This document shows, piece after piece, positions 16,632 through 24,475 of a DNA stretch of 61,598 nucleotides. The stretch is from NCBI GenBank assembly GCA_913778455.1, contig CAJYVK010000327.1, positions 1 to 61,598 of the forward strand, given 5' to 3'. The stretch's first letter is position 1. Each line of letters opens with the position of its first letter. A model generated the notes under the pieces. It was not told where the DNA came from and made no database searches. It saw only the letters and a program-made list of their open reading frames with translations. Origin of the DNA: an uncultured Hymenobacter sp. GTDB taxonomy: Bacteria > Bacteroidota > Bacteroidia > Cytophagales > Hymenobacteraceae. Made by a program: the position numbers and the translations under genes.

Positions 16632-18521
16632 ATGCAGTGGCTTACTTCCCTCCTCTCCTCCATCTCCGCCAAAAATCCCCGCCGCAAGCACGGGCCCGAT
16701 GCGCCCGCCCTGAGCGTGCGCGAGCGGGTATCGGCCCTGCGCCACCTGCCGGCCTTTTTGAAGCTGATTTGGCAAACCTCGCCCGCCCTCACGCTGGGTA
16801 ACATCGTGCTGCGCCTGCTGCGGGCCGCCCTGCCGCTGGCCCTGCTCTACGTGGGGCGGCTCATCCTCGACGACATCGTAGCCCTTACCGAACTGCCGCC
16901 GGCCAGCCGCGTGGTATCGCCCGTTTTTGGCCTGGTAGCGCTGGAATTCGGCTTAGTGCTGCTCACCGACGCGCTGGGCCGGGCCGTAGCTCTGCTCGAC
17001 TCGCTGCTCGGCGACCTTTTCGCCAATGCCTCATCGGTGCGCCTCATGCGCCACGCCGCCGAGCTCGACCTCGACCAATTCGAAGACAGCACTTTCTACG
17101 ACAAGCTGGAGCGCGCCCGTCGCCAAACGCTGTCGCGCTCGGTGCTCATGAGCCAAGTCCTGGCCCAAGGGCAGGATGTGGTGACGCTCGTACTGCTGGC
17201 CGGGGGCCTGGTGGCCTTTCAGCCCTGGCTGTTGGGCTTGCTGCTGCTGGCCGTAGTGCCCGCCTTCCTCGGCGAGAGCCATTTCAACGAGCGCAGCTAC
17301 TCGCTTTCCCACTCCTGGACACCCGAGCGCCGCGAGCTCGACTACCTGCGCCAAACCGGGGCCAGCGACGAAACGGCCAAGGAAGTCAAAATCTTCGGCC
17401 TCTCCGACTTTCTGATCACCCGCTTTTCCACGCTCTCCGACCAGTTTTACGCCCAGAATAAAGCCCTGGCCCTGCGCCGCGCCGGCTGGGGCACGGTGTT
17501 CGCAGCCGTGGGCGCGGCGGGCTACTATGGGGCCTACCTCTACATCATCGGGCAGGCCGTGGGCGGGGCCATTTCCATCGGGCAACTCACGTTTCTGGCG
17601 GGCTCCTTTGCCCGGCTACGCGCCCTGCTCGAGGGCATCCTGAGCCGCTTCAGCCAGGTGGCCGACGGGGCGCTGTACTTACAGGATTTCTTCGATTTCT
17701 TCCTAATCACGCCGCGCATCGTGCGACCCGGCGCGGGGCAGGTCGTGCGGCCGTTTCCGCGCCCCATTCGACAGGGCTTCACTTTTGAAGATGTCGGCTT
17801 CAAATACAAAAACGCCGAGAAGTGGGCGCTACGCCACCTCTCCTTCGAACTGCGGGCTGGCGAGAAGTTGGCGTTGGTGGGCGAAAACGGGGCGGGCAAA
17901 ACCACGCTCGTCAAGCTGCTGGCGCGCCTCTACGACCCCACCGAGGGCCGTATCCTGCTCGACGGCCACGACTTGCGCGAGTACGACCCCGCCGAGTTGC
18001 GCCAGGAAATCGGCGTCATCTTCCAGGATTTTGTGCGCTTTCAATTGCCCGCCGGCCAGAACCTGGCCGTGGGTCGCATTGAGGAGCGCCAGAATCAGCC
18101 CCGTATCGAGCAAGCCGCCAACCAGAGCCTGGCTGACTCGGTCATCGCCAAGCTGCCGCTGGGCTACGACCAGATGATCGGCCGGCGCTTCAACGGCGGC
18201 GTGGATCTCTCGGGCGGCGAGTGGCAGAAAATCGCCCTCGGCCGCGCCTACATGCGCGAGGCCCAGTTGCTTATCCTCGACGAGCCCACCGCCGCCCTCG
18301 ACGCCCGCGCTGAGTACGAGGTATTCGAACGCTTCAAGGAACTCACCCAGGGTAAAACGGCCGTACTCATCTCCCACCGCTTCAGCACCGTGCGCATGGC
18401 TGACCGCATCTTGGTCGTTGAAAACGGCCGCGTGCAGGAAATTGGCTCGCACGAGGAGCTGCTGGCCCGGGGCGGACGCTACGCCGAGCTGTTTCAGTTG
18501 CAGGCGGCGGGGTACCGGTAA
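16632..18521 (+). CDS. ABC transporter, fused membrane and ATP-binding domains
   Basis: A 629-residue half-transporter of the exporter type. A membrane domain with about six hydrophobic helices spans residues 55-350. A nucleotide-binding domain follows, with Walker A GENGAGKTT (about 416), Q-loop VIFQDF, signature LSGGEWQ (about 526), Walker B LLILDEPTAALDA (about 546) and the H-loop SHRFSTV. It would work as a dimer, exporting lipid, peptide or drug. The membrane part has the FEDSTFYDKLERAR motif typical of one Bacteroidota/actinobacterial exporter group. The substrate is unknown and no partner gene is adjacent. Confidence 0.93.
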   Translation: MQWLTSLLSSISAKNPRRKHGPDAPALSVRERVSALRHLPAFLKLIWQTSPALTLGNIVLRLLRAALPLALLYVGRLILDDIVALTELPPASRVVSPVFGLVALEFGLVLLTDALGRAVALLDSLLGDLFANASSVRLMRHAAELDLDQFEDSTFYDKLERARRQTLSRSVLMSQVLAQGQDVVTLVLLAGGLVAFQPWLLGLLLLAVVPAFLGESHFNERSYSLSHSWTPERRELDYLRQTGASDETAKEVKIFGLSDFLITRFSTLSDQFYAQNKALALRRAGWGTVFAAVGAAGYYGAYLYIIGQAVGGAISIGQLTFLAGSFARLRALLEGILSRFSQVADGALYLQDFFDFFLITPRIVRPGAGQVVRPFPRPIRQGFTFEDVGFKYKNAEKWALRHLSFELRAGEKLALVGENGAGKTTLVKLLARLYDPTEGRILLDGHDLREYDPAELRQEIGVIFQDFVRFQLPAGQNLAVGRIEERQNQPRIEQAANQSLADSVIAKLPLGYDQMIGRRFNGGVDLSGGEWQKIALGRAYMREAQLLILDEPTAALDARAEYEVFERFKELTQGKTAVLISHRFSTVRMADRILVVENGRVQEIGSHEELLARGGRYAELFQLQAAGYR

Positions 18522-18581
18522 GCAGTCGGCCGATAGCGATAAACTATTGGCTACTTTGCCATTCGCTAAACGACTCTTTTC

Positions 18582-18803
18582 ATGAAAGCGAGAGCATTCT
18601 TCACGCTGCTAGCTATCAGTCTATTCACTCACCTTTCCCTCTGTGCGCAAACCTACGCATGGCTCAAACCCAAGCTGGCCAGTGCTGATACTATCGTTTT
18701 AGCCTCACACGAAGACTTCCGCTCTACGGTTGATACGGCGGGCAATGGCGTACCAGTACCTAGCTGGGTGATTAGCGGGCACCCCGATTACATCGGATTA
18801 TAA
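18582..18803 (+). CDS. Small secreted protein, possibly a truncated gene
   Basis: A 73-residue ORF with a clear signal peptide (FFTLLAISLFTHLSLCAQ) and a short mature part (TYAWLKPKLASADTIVLASH ... SWVISGHPDYIGL). The mature region of about 50 residues resembles the beginning of a longer secreted protein that stops early, so it may be a remnant. A 10-bp hairpin (18807-18834) follows the stop. No family recognised. Confidence 0.5.
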   Translation: MKARAFFTLLAISLFTHLSLCAQTYAWLKPKLASADTIVLASHEDFRSTVDTAGNGVPVPSWVISGHPDYIGL

Positions 18804-18806
18804 GTT

Positions 18807-18834
18807 TTGACGTAAGCCATATTGCTTACGTCAA
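18807..18834. terminator. Short hairpin after the small secreted ORF
   Basis: A perfect 10-bp stem, TTGACGTAAG with CTTACGTCAA, and an 8-base loop, four bases beyond the stop codon at 18803. No T-tract follows, so termination is weakly supported. Confidence 0.45.
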
Positions 18835-18882
18835 TAAACAGTACGATTATTTAGTTGCCACGACCTTTCAATAGCCACTGAA

Positions 18883-19494
18883 CTACCACACGTTCGGGTT
18901 GGCAGTAGGCGGTACTACGCGCATTGGCGCTACCCCAGCTTCCTCATACACCTCGGCCAACGTCATCGTTAGCCCCAGTTCTGAGATAGTCAGCACATCC
19001 TCCGTTTCTGCCAGGGCCGTGTGCGCCCACGCCCCGTACTCAGTGAGCTGGTACCACTCCACAAGCCAGGTAGTCTGCGATACAAGCAGGTAGTGTCGCA
19101 GGCTCGGCAGCTTCTTGTACTGGTTGAATTTCAGGCCCCGGTCGTACGCCTCCGTGGAAGGCGACAACACTTCCACAATAAGCACTGGCCGGTGAAGCTG
19201 CTGGCTTTCGCGCTGGTCGGCCGGGTCGCAGCTCACCATTACGTCGGGGTAAGTATAGTGGCGGCCTTCTTCTACGGCCAGCCGCACAGTCTCCAAATAA
19301 ACTCGGCAACTTTTACCACGCAGCATCGGCCGGAGCTTTAGGATAAAGTTCTGCACGATCGTGTTGTGCGTAAGGCTAGCCCCCGCCATCGCGAAAATTT
19401 CTCCCTCAAAAAATTCGTGGCGCACCTCGCTCTGCGCTTCCAGTTCGAAGTATTCCACGGCGGTGTATTTCGGTTTTTGCTCGGCGTAGCCCAT
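18883..19494 (-). CDS. Uma2 family endonuclease (DUF820)
   Basis: 203 residues with the PD-(D/E)xK pattern of the Uma2/DUF820 family: VRHEFFEGEIFAMAGAS near residue 25, THNTIVQNFILKLRPML, then YPDVMVSCDP (Asp), LIVEVLSPSTEAYDRGLKF (Glu and later Lys) and YLLVSQ. All catalytic positions look intact. The family is very common in Bacteroidota and cyanobacteria, often in many copies, and its biological role is not settled. A TATCTTTG -7-like box (19517-19524, minus strand) lies 22 bases upstream of the start, without a good -33 partner. Confidence 0.9.
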   Translation of the reverse strand: MGYAEQKPKYTAVEYFELEAQSEVRHEFFEGEIFAMAGASLTHNTIVQNFILKLRPMLRGKSCRVYLETVRLAVEEGRHYTYPDVMVSCDPADQRESQQLHRPVLIVEVLSPSTEAYDRGLKFNQYKKLPSLRHYLLVSQTTWLVEWYQLTEYGAWAHTALAETEDVLTISELGLTMTLAEVYEEAGVAPMRVVPPTANPNVW

Positions 19495-19639
19495 CCTCTT
19501 GCGTGCTTAAGTACACCAAAGATAGCCCGCCGGCCCAGCCAGGCTGCGATAACCCTGACAATAAGCTGAGCGTTAGGTGAAAAAACGATTTTTCAAGCGT
19601 AGCTTGGGGAACCCATTGAATTCCTTCCGCCCAGTACTC

Positions 19640-20314
19640 ATGAGATTTACCGCTACCCTCCCGCTTACCTGCCTGCTCGGCCTCAGCCTGCTTTCCGGCT
19701 GCCTCACCTCCCGCGATGCCCGTATCGAATCGAGCTACAGCTACCGCGGGCGCTTCCGCCACTACCGCACTTACGGCTTCCTCACCGGCAACGGCCTTAC
19801 CGCCGACAGCACCCGCCTCAGCGAAGCCCTGCGCGATGCCATCAAGCAGCGCCTGCGCCTGCAAGGCTACAAGTACTCGCGCCGCAACCCCGACCTTATG
19901 GTGAGCTACAAGCTGTTTGAGGGCGACATGCGCTTCCCCGGCTTCGTGCAGGAGGACATCACCCGCTGGGTTAAAAACAACGATGCCGAAGACGAGCAAA
20001 CTCCCGAGGAGCAGCGCCACGCCTACCAGCCCACCCGCATGCTCATGCTCGACGGCACGCTCATGGTCACGCTCATCGATACCCGCACCGACAACGCCAT
20101 CTGGAACGGCTACGCCTCGGGCGTGACCGTGCCCGAGGGCATCCGGGGCGAATACGTGCTCGTGCGCTCGGTGCGCTCCATCTTCGACCGCTACCGCATT
20201 TTCACTGAAAATTACTTCACCGGTGGCAACCTCGACGGCGCCCTCAATGGCCCGCCCGTTGGCGAGCCCGGCGCTCCCAGCGTGGCCCCCACCCCCACCG
20301 AAAGCCCCCGCTAA
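19640..20314 (+). CDS. DUF4136 lipoprotein
   Basis: About 224 residues from ATG 19640 (MRFTATLPLTCLLGLSLLSG with lipobox LLSGC). An upstream GTG at 19577 would put basic residues before the signal and is not preferred. The mature protein has the DUF4136 pattern: FRHYRTYGFL, ALRDAIKQRLRLQGYKYSRR, NPDLMVSYKL, GTLMVTLIDTRTDNAIWNGY, then a proline-rich tail. Such proteins are lipid-anchored in the outer membrane; their function is unknown. It precedes the nuo operon by 96 bases, but the nuo promoter in that gap makes separate transcription likely. Confidence 0.85.
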   Translation: MRFTATLPLTCLLGLSLLSGCLTSRDARIESSYSYRGRFRHYRTYGFLTGNGLTADSTRLSEALRDAIKQRLRLQGYKYSRRNPDLMVSYKLFEGDMRFPGFVQEDITRWVKNNDAEDEQTPEEQRHAYQPTRMLMLDGTLMVTLIDTRTDNAIWNGYASGVTVPEGIRGEYVLVRSVRSIFDRYRIFTENYFTGGNLDGALNGPPVGEPGAPSVAPTPTESPR

Positions 20315-20335
20315 GGGCCAGCCAGCCACATTTCG

Positions 20336-20367
20336 TTTTTGCCCAGCCCGGCGCAGGTGTACCTTTG
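20336..20367 (+). promoter_or_regulatory. Promoter of the nuo operon
   Basis: TTTTTG at 20336-20341 and TACCTTTG at 20360-20367 are 18 bases apart, an excellent match to the Bacteroidota housekeeping promoter. Transcription would start about 20375, leaving a leader of about 35 bases before nuoA. Confidence 0.85.
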
Positions 20368-20410
20368 CCTGTCCGCGCCAGTGCGCCCGCTACTTAATTA
20401 GCTGTTTCTT

Positions 20411-20869
20411 ATGCTACTCGCCGTTAATTACTCGTACCAGCCCAGCGACTACCTGCCCATTCTCATTCAGTTTGGGTTAGCGGTGGCCTTCGTGGCCTTT
20501 GCCATGGTCGTGTCGCACCTCGTGGGTCCCAAGCGCCACAGCCGCGTGAAAGACGCCGCCTTCGAGTGCGGTATCGAGAGCGTGGGCAATGCCCGCACGC
20601 CCATCTCGGTGAAGTACTTTCTCACGGCCATTCTCTTCGTGCTCTTCGACGTGGAGGTTATCTTCATGTACCCCTGGGCCGTCAATTTCCGCCAGCTCGG
20701 CACGGCCGGCTTCGTGGAAATGATCATCTTCATGACCCTGCTCATGGCGGGTTTCGGCTACGTCATCAAGAAGGGAATTCTGCGCTGGAACGAAGCTGTG
20801 CCCAACCAAACTTTCGCCGCAAAGCCGGTGTTGGAAAAACAGCCCGCCATCGCGGCGCAGGCCGCCTAG
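20411..20869 (+). CDS. nuoA: NADH-quinone oxidoreductase subunit A
   Basis: A 152-residue subunit of the membrane arm of respiratory complex I, first gene of the nuo operon. Three transmembrane segments are visible. The conserved loop after the first is DAAFECGIESVGNARTPISV, followed by KYFLTAILFVLFDVEVIFMY. The C-terminal 25 residues are a hydrophilic alanine/proline/lysine tail. Length is slightly above the usual 115-140 because of this tail. The gap to nuoB (102 bases) contains an imperfect AT-rich palindrome. Confidence 0.96.
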   Translation: MLLAVNYSYQPSDYLPILIQFGLAVAFVAFAMVVSHLVGPKRHSRVKDAAFECGIESVGNARTPISVKYFLTAILFVLFDVEVIFMYPWAVNFRQLGTAGFVEMIIFMTLLMAGFGYVIKKGILRWNEAVPNQTFAAKPVLEKQPAIAAQAA

Positions 20870-20870
20870 C

Positions 20871-20965
20871 AATTATCAGTCGGCAATTATCAGTTAGCAG
20901 CAGAGCACCCCATAACTCACTGACAGATAATTGAACATGATAATTGGTAACTGTTAATTGATAAC
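20871..20965. repeat. Imperfect AT-rich palindrome between nuoA and nuoB
   Basis: AATTATCAGT occurs twice in the left half (20871 and 20885 areas) and the inverted form (ACTGACAGATAATTG, ATAATTGGTAACTG, TTGATAAC) fills the right half. The gap is much richer in A and T than the flanking genes. Confidence 0.65.
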
Positions 20966-20971
20966 TAAAAA

Positions 20972-21529
20972 ATGGTTGATACCCGCGTTCCCGAAATCAA
21001 ATCAGTGCCGGCCCCCGAGGGCGTCGAGGGCGCTGGCTTCTTCGCTACTTCCCTGGAGAAAGTAGTGGGCCTGGCCCGCGCCAACTCGCTGTGGCCGTTG
21101 CCCTTTGCTACCTCATGCTGTGGCATCGAGTTCATGGCTACCATGGGCGCGCACTACGACATCTCGCGCTTCGGCTCCGAGCGCCCCAGCTTCTCGCCCC
21201 GCCAGGCCGACCTGCTCATGGTAATGGGCACCATCGCGAAGAAAATGGCTCCCATCGTGAAGCAGGTGTACGAGCAAATGGCTGAGCCCCGCTGGGTGCT
21301 GGCCATGGGTGCCTGCGCCTGCTCGGGCGGCATCTTTGACAGCTACTCGGTGCTGCAAGGCATCGACCGCATCATTCCCGTCGACGTGTACATCCCCGGC
21401 TGCCCACCCCGCCCCGAGCAAGTACTCGACGGCCTGATGCGCGTGCAGGATCTTGCCAAGAACGAGAGTGTCCGCCGCCGCAACTCGCCCGAATACCAGG
21501 CGCTGCTGGCTTCTTACAACATCAAATAA
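20972..21529 (+). CDS. nuoB: NADH-quinone oxidoreductase subunit B
   Basis: 185 residues; carries the [4Fe-4S] cluster N2 that passes electrons to quinone. The ligand motifs are present: SCCGIEFMA (adjacent cysteines near residue 48), GACACSGG (near 112) and PGCPPRPE (near 143). Length and motif order are normal. A longer N-terminus of about 20 residues (KSVPAPEGVEGAGFFATSLE) is typical of Bacteroidota. It belongs to the peripheral arm with nuoC, nuoD and nuoI. Confidence 0.97.
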   Translation: MVDTRVPEIKSVPAPEGVEGAGFFATSLEKVVGLARANSLWPLPFATSCCGIEFMATMGAHYDISRFGSERPSFSPRQADLLMVMGTIAKKMAPIVKQVYEQMAEPRWVLAMGACACSGGIFDSYSVLQGIDRIIPVDVYIPGCPPRPEQVLDGLMRVQDLAKNESVRRRNSPEYQALLASYNIK

Positions 21530-21534
21530 TTTCT

Positions 21535-21633
21535 TTTAGCTATTAGCCGGTAGCTATTAGCTGTTAACTTCTCATCCAGAGTCGAAAACAGCTGAAAGCT
21601 AACAGCTAATGGCTAAAGGCTAACAGCTAAAAA
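21535..21633. repeat. TAGC-rich palindrome between nuoB and nuoC
   Basis: The left half contains TTTAGCTATTAGCCGGTAGC and TATTAGCTGTTAAC; the right half is its near-complement (GCTAACAGCTAATGGCTAAA, GGCTAACAGCTAAA). Short TAGCT/AGCTA units are repeated within each arm. The right arm ends one base before the nuoC ATG. Confidence 0.75.
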
Positions 21634-21634
21634 A

Positions 21635-22201
21635 ATGGCTGACCCGACCAAAGAAGAATCTCCCGCTGCGCAGGAAGCCGCCGCCCAAGACCCCACCACG
21701 CAGCAGAATGCGCGGGTACTAGCCTTGCTGCACAGCCTGTTCGGCGAAGCCACTTTTACCGACGTGGAGGAGCCCTACGGCCTGCTCACCGTTACGACCA
21801 AGCGCGAGCACCTCCACAAGATTGTGGCCGGCTTGCAGCAGGACGAGACGCTGAAGTTCCACTTCCTCACTACGATGTGTGGTATTCATTATCCCGAAAA
21901 CCTGAATCAGGAGCTCGGGATGATTTATCACTTGCACAGCCTGGTACACAACATCCGGCTGCGCATCAAGATTTTCTTCCCCATCGCCGACCCGGTGGTG
22001 CCGACCCTCACCGACCTCTACGCCACCGCCAACTGGATGGAGCGTGAGGCCTACGATTTCTACGGTATCATTTTCACCGGCCACCCCAATCTGCGCCGCA
22101 TCTTGAACGTCGAGGACATGGACTACCACCCCATGCGCAAGCAGTACACGGTGGAAGACGGTACCCGCGAGGACAAAACCGACCTATTCTTTGGTCGCTA
22201 A
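21635..22201 (+). CDS. nuoC: NADH-quinone oxidoreductase subunit C
   Basis: 188 residues of the 30-kDa peripheral-arm subunit. The first 30 residues are a low-complexity acidic leader. The core has FHFLTTMCGIHYPENL and the family signature WMEREAYDFYGIIFTGHPNL followed by RRIL near residues 130-155. It is a separate protein here, not fused to NuoD. The start codon lies one base after the right arm of the palindrome that fills the nuoB-nuoC gap. Confidence 0.96.
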   Translation: MADPTKEESPAAQEAAAQDPTTQQNARVLALLHSLFGEATFTDVEEPYGLLTVTTKREHLHKIVAGLQQDETLKFHFLTTMCGIHYPENLNQELGMIYHLHSLVHNIRLRIKIFFPIADPVVPTLTDLYATANWMEREAYDFYGIIFTGHPNLRRILNVEDMDYHPMRKQYTVEDGTREDKTDLFFGR

Positions 22202-22206
22202 ATCTT

Positions 22207-22297
22207 ACTTAGCTGTTAGCTAATAGCTGCTAGCCATTAGCTGTTTCAAATAATTCATGTAGTGCTAACAGCTAGTAGCTATCAGCTAATAGCTTAT
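22207..22297. repeat. TAGC-rich palindrome between nuoC and nuoD
   Basis: Left half TAGCTGTTAGCTAATAGC and TAGCCATTAGCTG; right half GCTAACAGCTAGTAGC and TATCAGCTAATAGCTTA. It is the same family as the element in the nuoB-nuoC gap but not an identical copy. Confidence 0.75.
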
Positions 22298-22301
22298 CGA
22301 T

Positions 22302-23564
22302 ATGGCAGTAAACGACGCCTTAGCTGGCACCCATAAGATTATCGAAGAAGCCAAGGAGCAGCAGGGCGGCCAGCTCGTCCCCACGCTCAACGACTTCTCG
22401 CAGTAGCTGACGACCCTCAACCTGGGCCCGACGCACCCGGCCACGCACGGTATTTTCCAGAACATCCTGCAAATGGATGGCGAGCGCATCATCTCGGGCG
22501 TACCGACCATCGGCTACATCCACCGCGCCTTCGAGAAAATCGCCGAGCGGCGGCCGTTCTACCAGATTACGCCGCTCACCGACCGCATGAACTACTGCTC
22601 GTCGCCCATCAACAACATGGGCTGGCACATGACGGTAGAGAAGCTGCTCGGCGTGCAGGTGCCCAAACGCGCCCAGTACATGCGCGTGATTATGATGGAG
22701 CTGGCCCGCATTGCCGACCACCTCATCTGCAACTCCATCCTGGGCGTGGACACCGGCGCGTTTACCGGCTTCCTGTACGTCTTCCAGGAGCGCGAGAAGA
22801 TCTACGAGATTTACGAGGAAGTCTGCGGCTCGCGCCTGACCACCAACATGGGCCGCGTGGGCGGCATGGAGCGCGATTTTTCGCCGGTGGCCATCGAAAA
22901 GTTGCGCAAGTGGCTGAAGGAATTCCCGGCCGTGATGAAGGAGTTCGAGTCAATGTTCAACCGCAACCGCATCTTCATGGACCGCGTGGTGAACGTCGGC
23001 CCCATCTCGGCGGAGAAGGCACTGAACTACGGCTTCACCGGCCCCAACCTGCGAGCCGCCGGCGTCGATTACGACGTGCGGGTAATGAATCCGTATTCGA
23101 GCTACGAGGACTTCGAGTTTGATATCCCAGTGGGCACCAACGGTGACACCTACGACCGTTTCCTGGTGCGTAACGAGGAGATTTGGCAGAGCCTGCGCAT
23201 TATCAATCAGGCGCTTGACAAACTACCCGACGGCCCCTACCACGCCGACGCGCCGCACTACTACCTGCCCCCCAAGCAGGCCGTGTACAAGAACATGGAG
23301 GCGCTCATCTACCACTTTAAAATTATCATGGGCGAAATCGACGCGCCCGTGGGAGAAGTCTACCACTCGGTAGAGGGCGGTAACGGTGAGCTCGGGTTCT
23401 ACCTGATTTCGGACGGGGGCCGCACGCCCTACCGCCTCCATTTCCGTCGCCCGTGCTTCATCTACTACCAGGCCTATTCGGATATGGTAGTGGGCACGAG
23501 CCTTTCGGATGCCATCGTGATTCTGTCGTCGATGAACGTGATTGCCGGCGAGTTGGACGCCTAG
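22302..23564 (+). CDS. nuoD: NADH-quinone oxidoreductase subunit D, interrupted by an in-frame amber codon
   Basis: The 49-kDa subunit that forms the quinone-binding site with NuoB. The natural start is ATG 22302, giving a leader MAVNDALAGTHKIIEEAKEQ and on to FSQ. Codon 35 (22404-22406) is TAG. The frame then continues without interruption as LTTLNLGPTHPATHGIFQN to the stop at 23562-23564; full length would be 420 residues. GPTHPATHG holds the conserved quinone-site histidine loop. The next ATG in frame, at 22473, would delete this loop and is unlikely to give a working subunit. Other motifs are normal (RMNYCSSPINNMGWHMTVEK, RVGGMERDFSP, C-terminal DAIVILSSMNVIAGELDA). A single-base change of GAG to TAG, a sequencing error or suppression would each explain it. 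Confidence 0.9.
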
Positions 23565-23587
23565 TTTTTAAGTTGAAAGTACCTGAT

Positions 23588-24160
23588 ATGGAGCCGACTA
23601 GCCCCACCGCCAAACCCCAGTTCTCGCCCGCCGCCCAGGCCGAAATCAAGCGCCTGCTCACGCACTACCCCGACGACCGCCGCAAGTCGGCCCTGCTGCC
23701 GGTGCTGCACATCGCGCAGGCCGAGTTCGGCGGCTGGGTGAGCCCCGAGGTACAAGACCTGGTAGCCGAGACCCTGGACCTGCGCCCAATTGAGGTGTAC
23801 GAGGTGAGTACGTTCTACACCATGTTCAACCTCAAGCCGGTAGGCAAGCACGTGCTGGAAATCTGCCGCACGGGCCCCTGCATGCTACGCGGCTCCGACG
23901 AGCTAACGGCGCAGCTGGAGCGCATCACCGGTGCCAAGGTGGGCGGCACTTCGCCCGACGGCCTGTTCACCCTGAAAGAAGTGGAGTGCCTGGCCGCCTG
24001 CGGCTTCGCCCCTGTGGTGCAGGTTCGCGAGAAGTATTACGAGTCGCTCGACACCGAGGAAAACGTGAATGCCATGCTCAACGAGTTGAAGAGCCTCGTG
24101 CACCGGCCCATCCTGCCTTGGGAGGAAAACGGCTTGCCAACTTCGCTGCGAAACAATTAA
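23588..24160 (+). CDS. nuoE: NADH-quinone oxidoreductase subunit E
   Basis: 190 residues from ATG 23588, 24 bases after nuoD. It carries the [2Fe-2S] cluster N1a of the NADH-oxidising module. Ligands are in CRTGPCMLRG (Cys-x4-Cys, about residue 98) and ECLAACGFAP (Cys-x3-Cys, about 138). The helical N-terminal domain has LLPVLHIAQAEFGGWVSPEV and VYEVSTFYTMFNLKPVG. Everything expected for the 24-kDa subunit is present. It is followed after 11 bases by a small coiled-coil ORF before nuoF. Confidence 0.96.
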   Translation: MEPTSPTAKPQFSPAAQAEIKRLLTHYPDDRRKSALLPVLHIAQAEFGGWVSPEVQDLVAETLDLRPIEVYEVSTFYTMFNLKPVGKHVLEICRTGPCMLRGSDELTAQLERITGAKVGGTSPDGLFTLKEVECLAACGFAPVVQVREKYYESLDTEENVNAMLNELKSLVHRPILPWEENGLPTSLRNN

Positions 24161-24171
24161 TTTTCCTTGTC

Positions 24172-24474
24172 ATGGCTGAGCAGGATAAGGACTTACCATT
24201 GGTCGTATCGGAGATTCTTATTGAGATGCACGGGCTGAACAACCGAATGGAACACATGGAGCACTCCATGAATCGGGTGGAAAAAGCCATTGACCGGATG
24301 GCCGAAACCATGCTGCTCCAGCAGCAGGAGATGAATAAGCGTTTTGAGATGCTAATGGAAGCCGACCGCGCTAATACCACAATGCTGATTGATGCTTTTA
24401 AGGGCGAAGCGCTGGCAACCCGCGCTCGCCTCGACAGCATTGAAACCCGCCTGGAACGTCTAGAAAATAAGTAG
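24172..24474 (+). CDS. Small coiled-coil protein inserted between nuoE and nuoF
   Basis: A 100-residue soluble protein made almost wholly of predicted helix. Heptad-like segments run through ILIEMHGLNNRMEHMEHSMN, RVEKAIDRMAETMLLQQQEM, NKRFEMLMEADRANTTMLID and ARLDSIETRLERLENK. It is methionine- and glutamate-rich and has no signal or membrane segment. It is 11 bases from nuoE and its TAG ends one base before the nuoF ATG, so it is co-transcribed with them. It belongs to no canonical complex I subunit family. It could be an assembly factor, a structural accessory, or an unrelated passenger. Confidence 0.75.
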   Translation: MAEQDKDLPLVVSEILIEMHGLNNRMEHMEHSMNRVEKAIDRMAETMLLQQQEMNKRFEMLMEADRANTTMLIDAFKGEALATRARLDSIETRLERLENK

Positions 24475-24475
24475 T

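Noticed and set aside
20870..22297. CRISPR-like array from repeated TAGCT units in the nuo gaps
   Set aside because: Units are short, imperfect and inverted, with no spacers of regular length and no cas genes.
22473..23564. nuoD starting at ATG 22473 as a complete gene
   Set aside because: This start would delete the GPTHPATHG loop conserved in all NuoD proteins; the upstream frame from 22302 encodes it and is broken only by one TAG.
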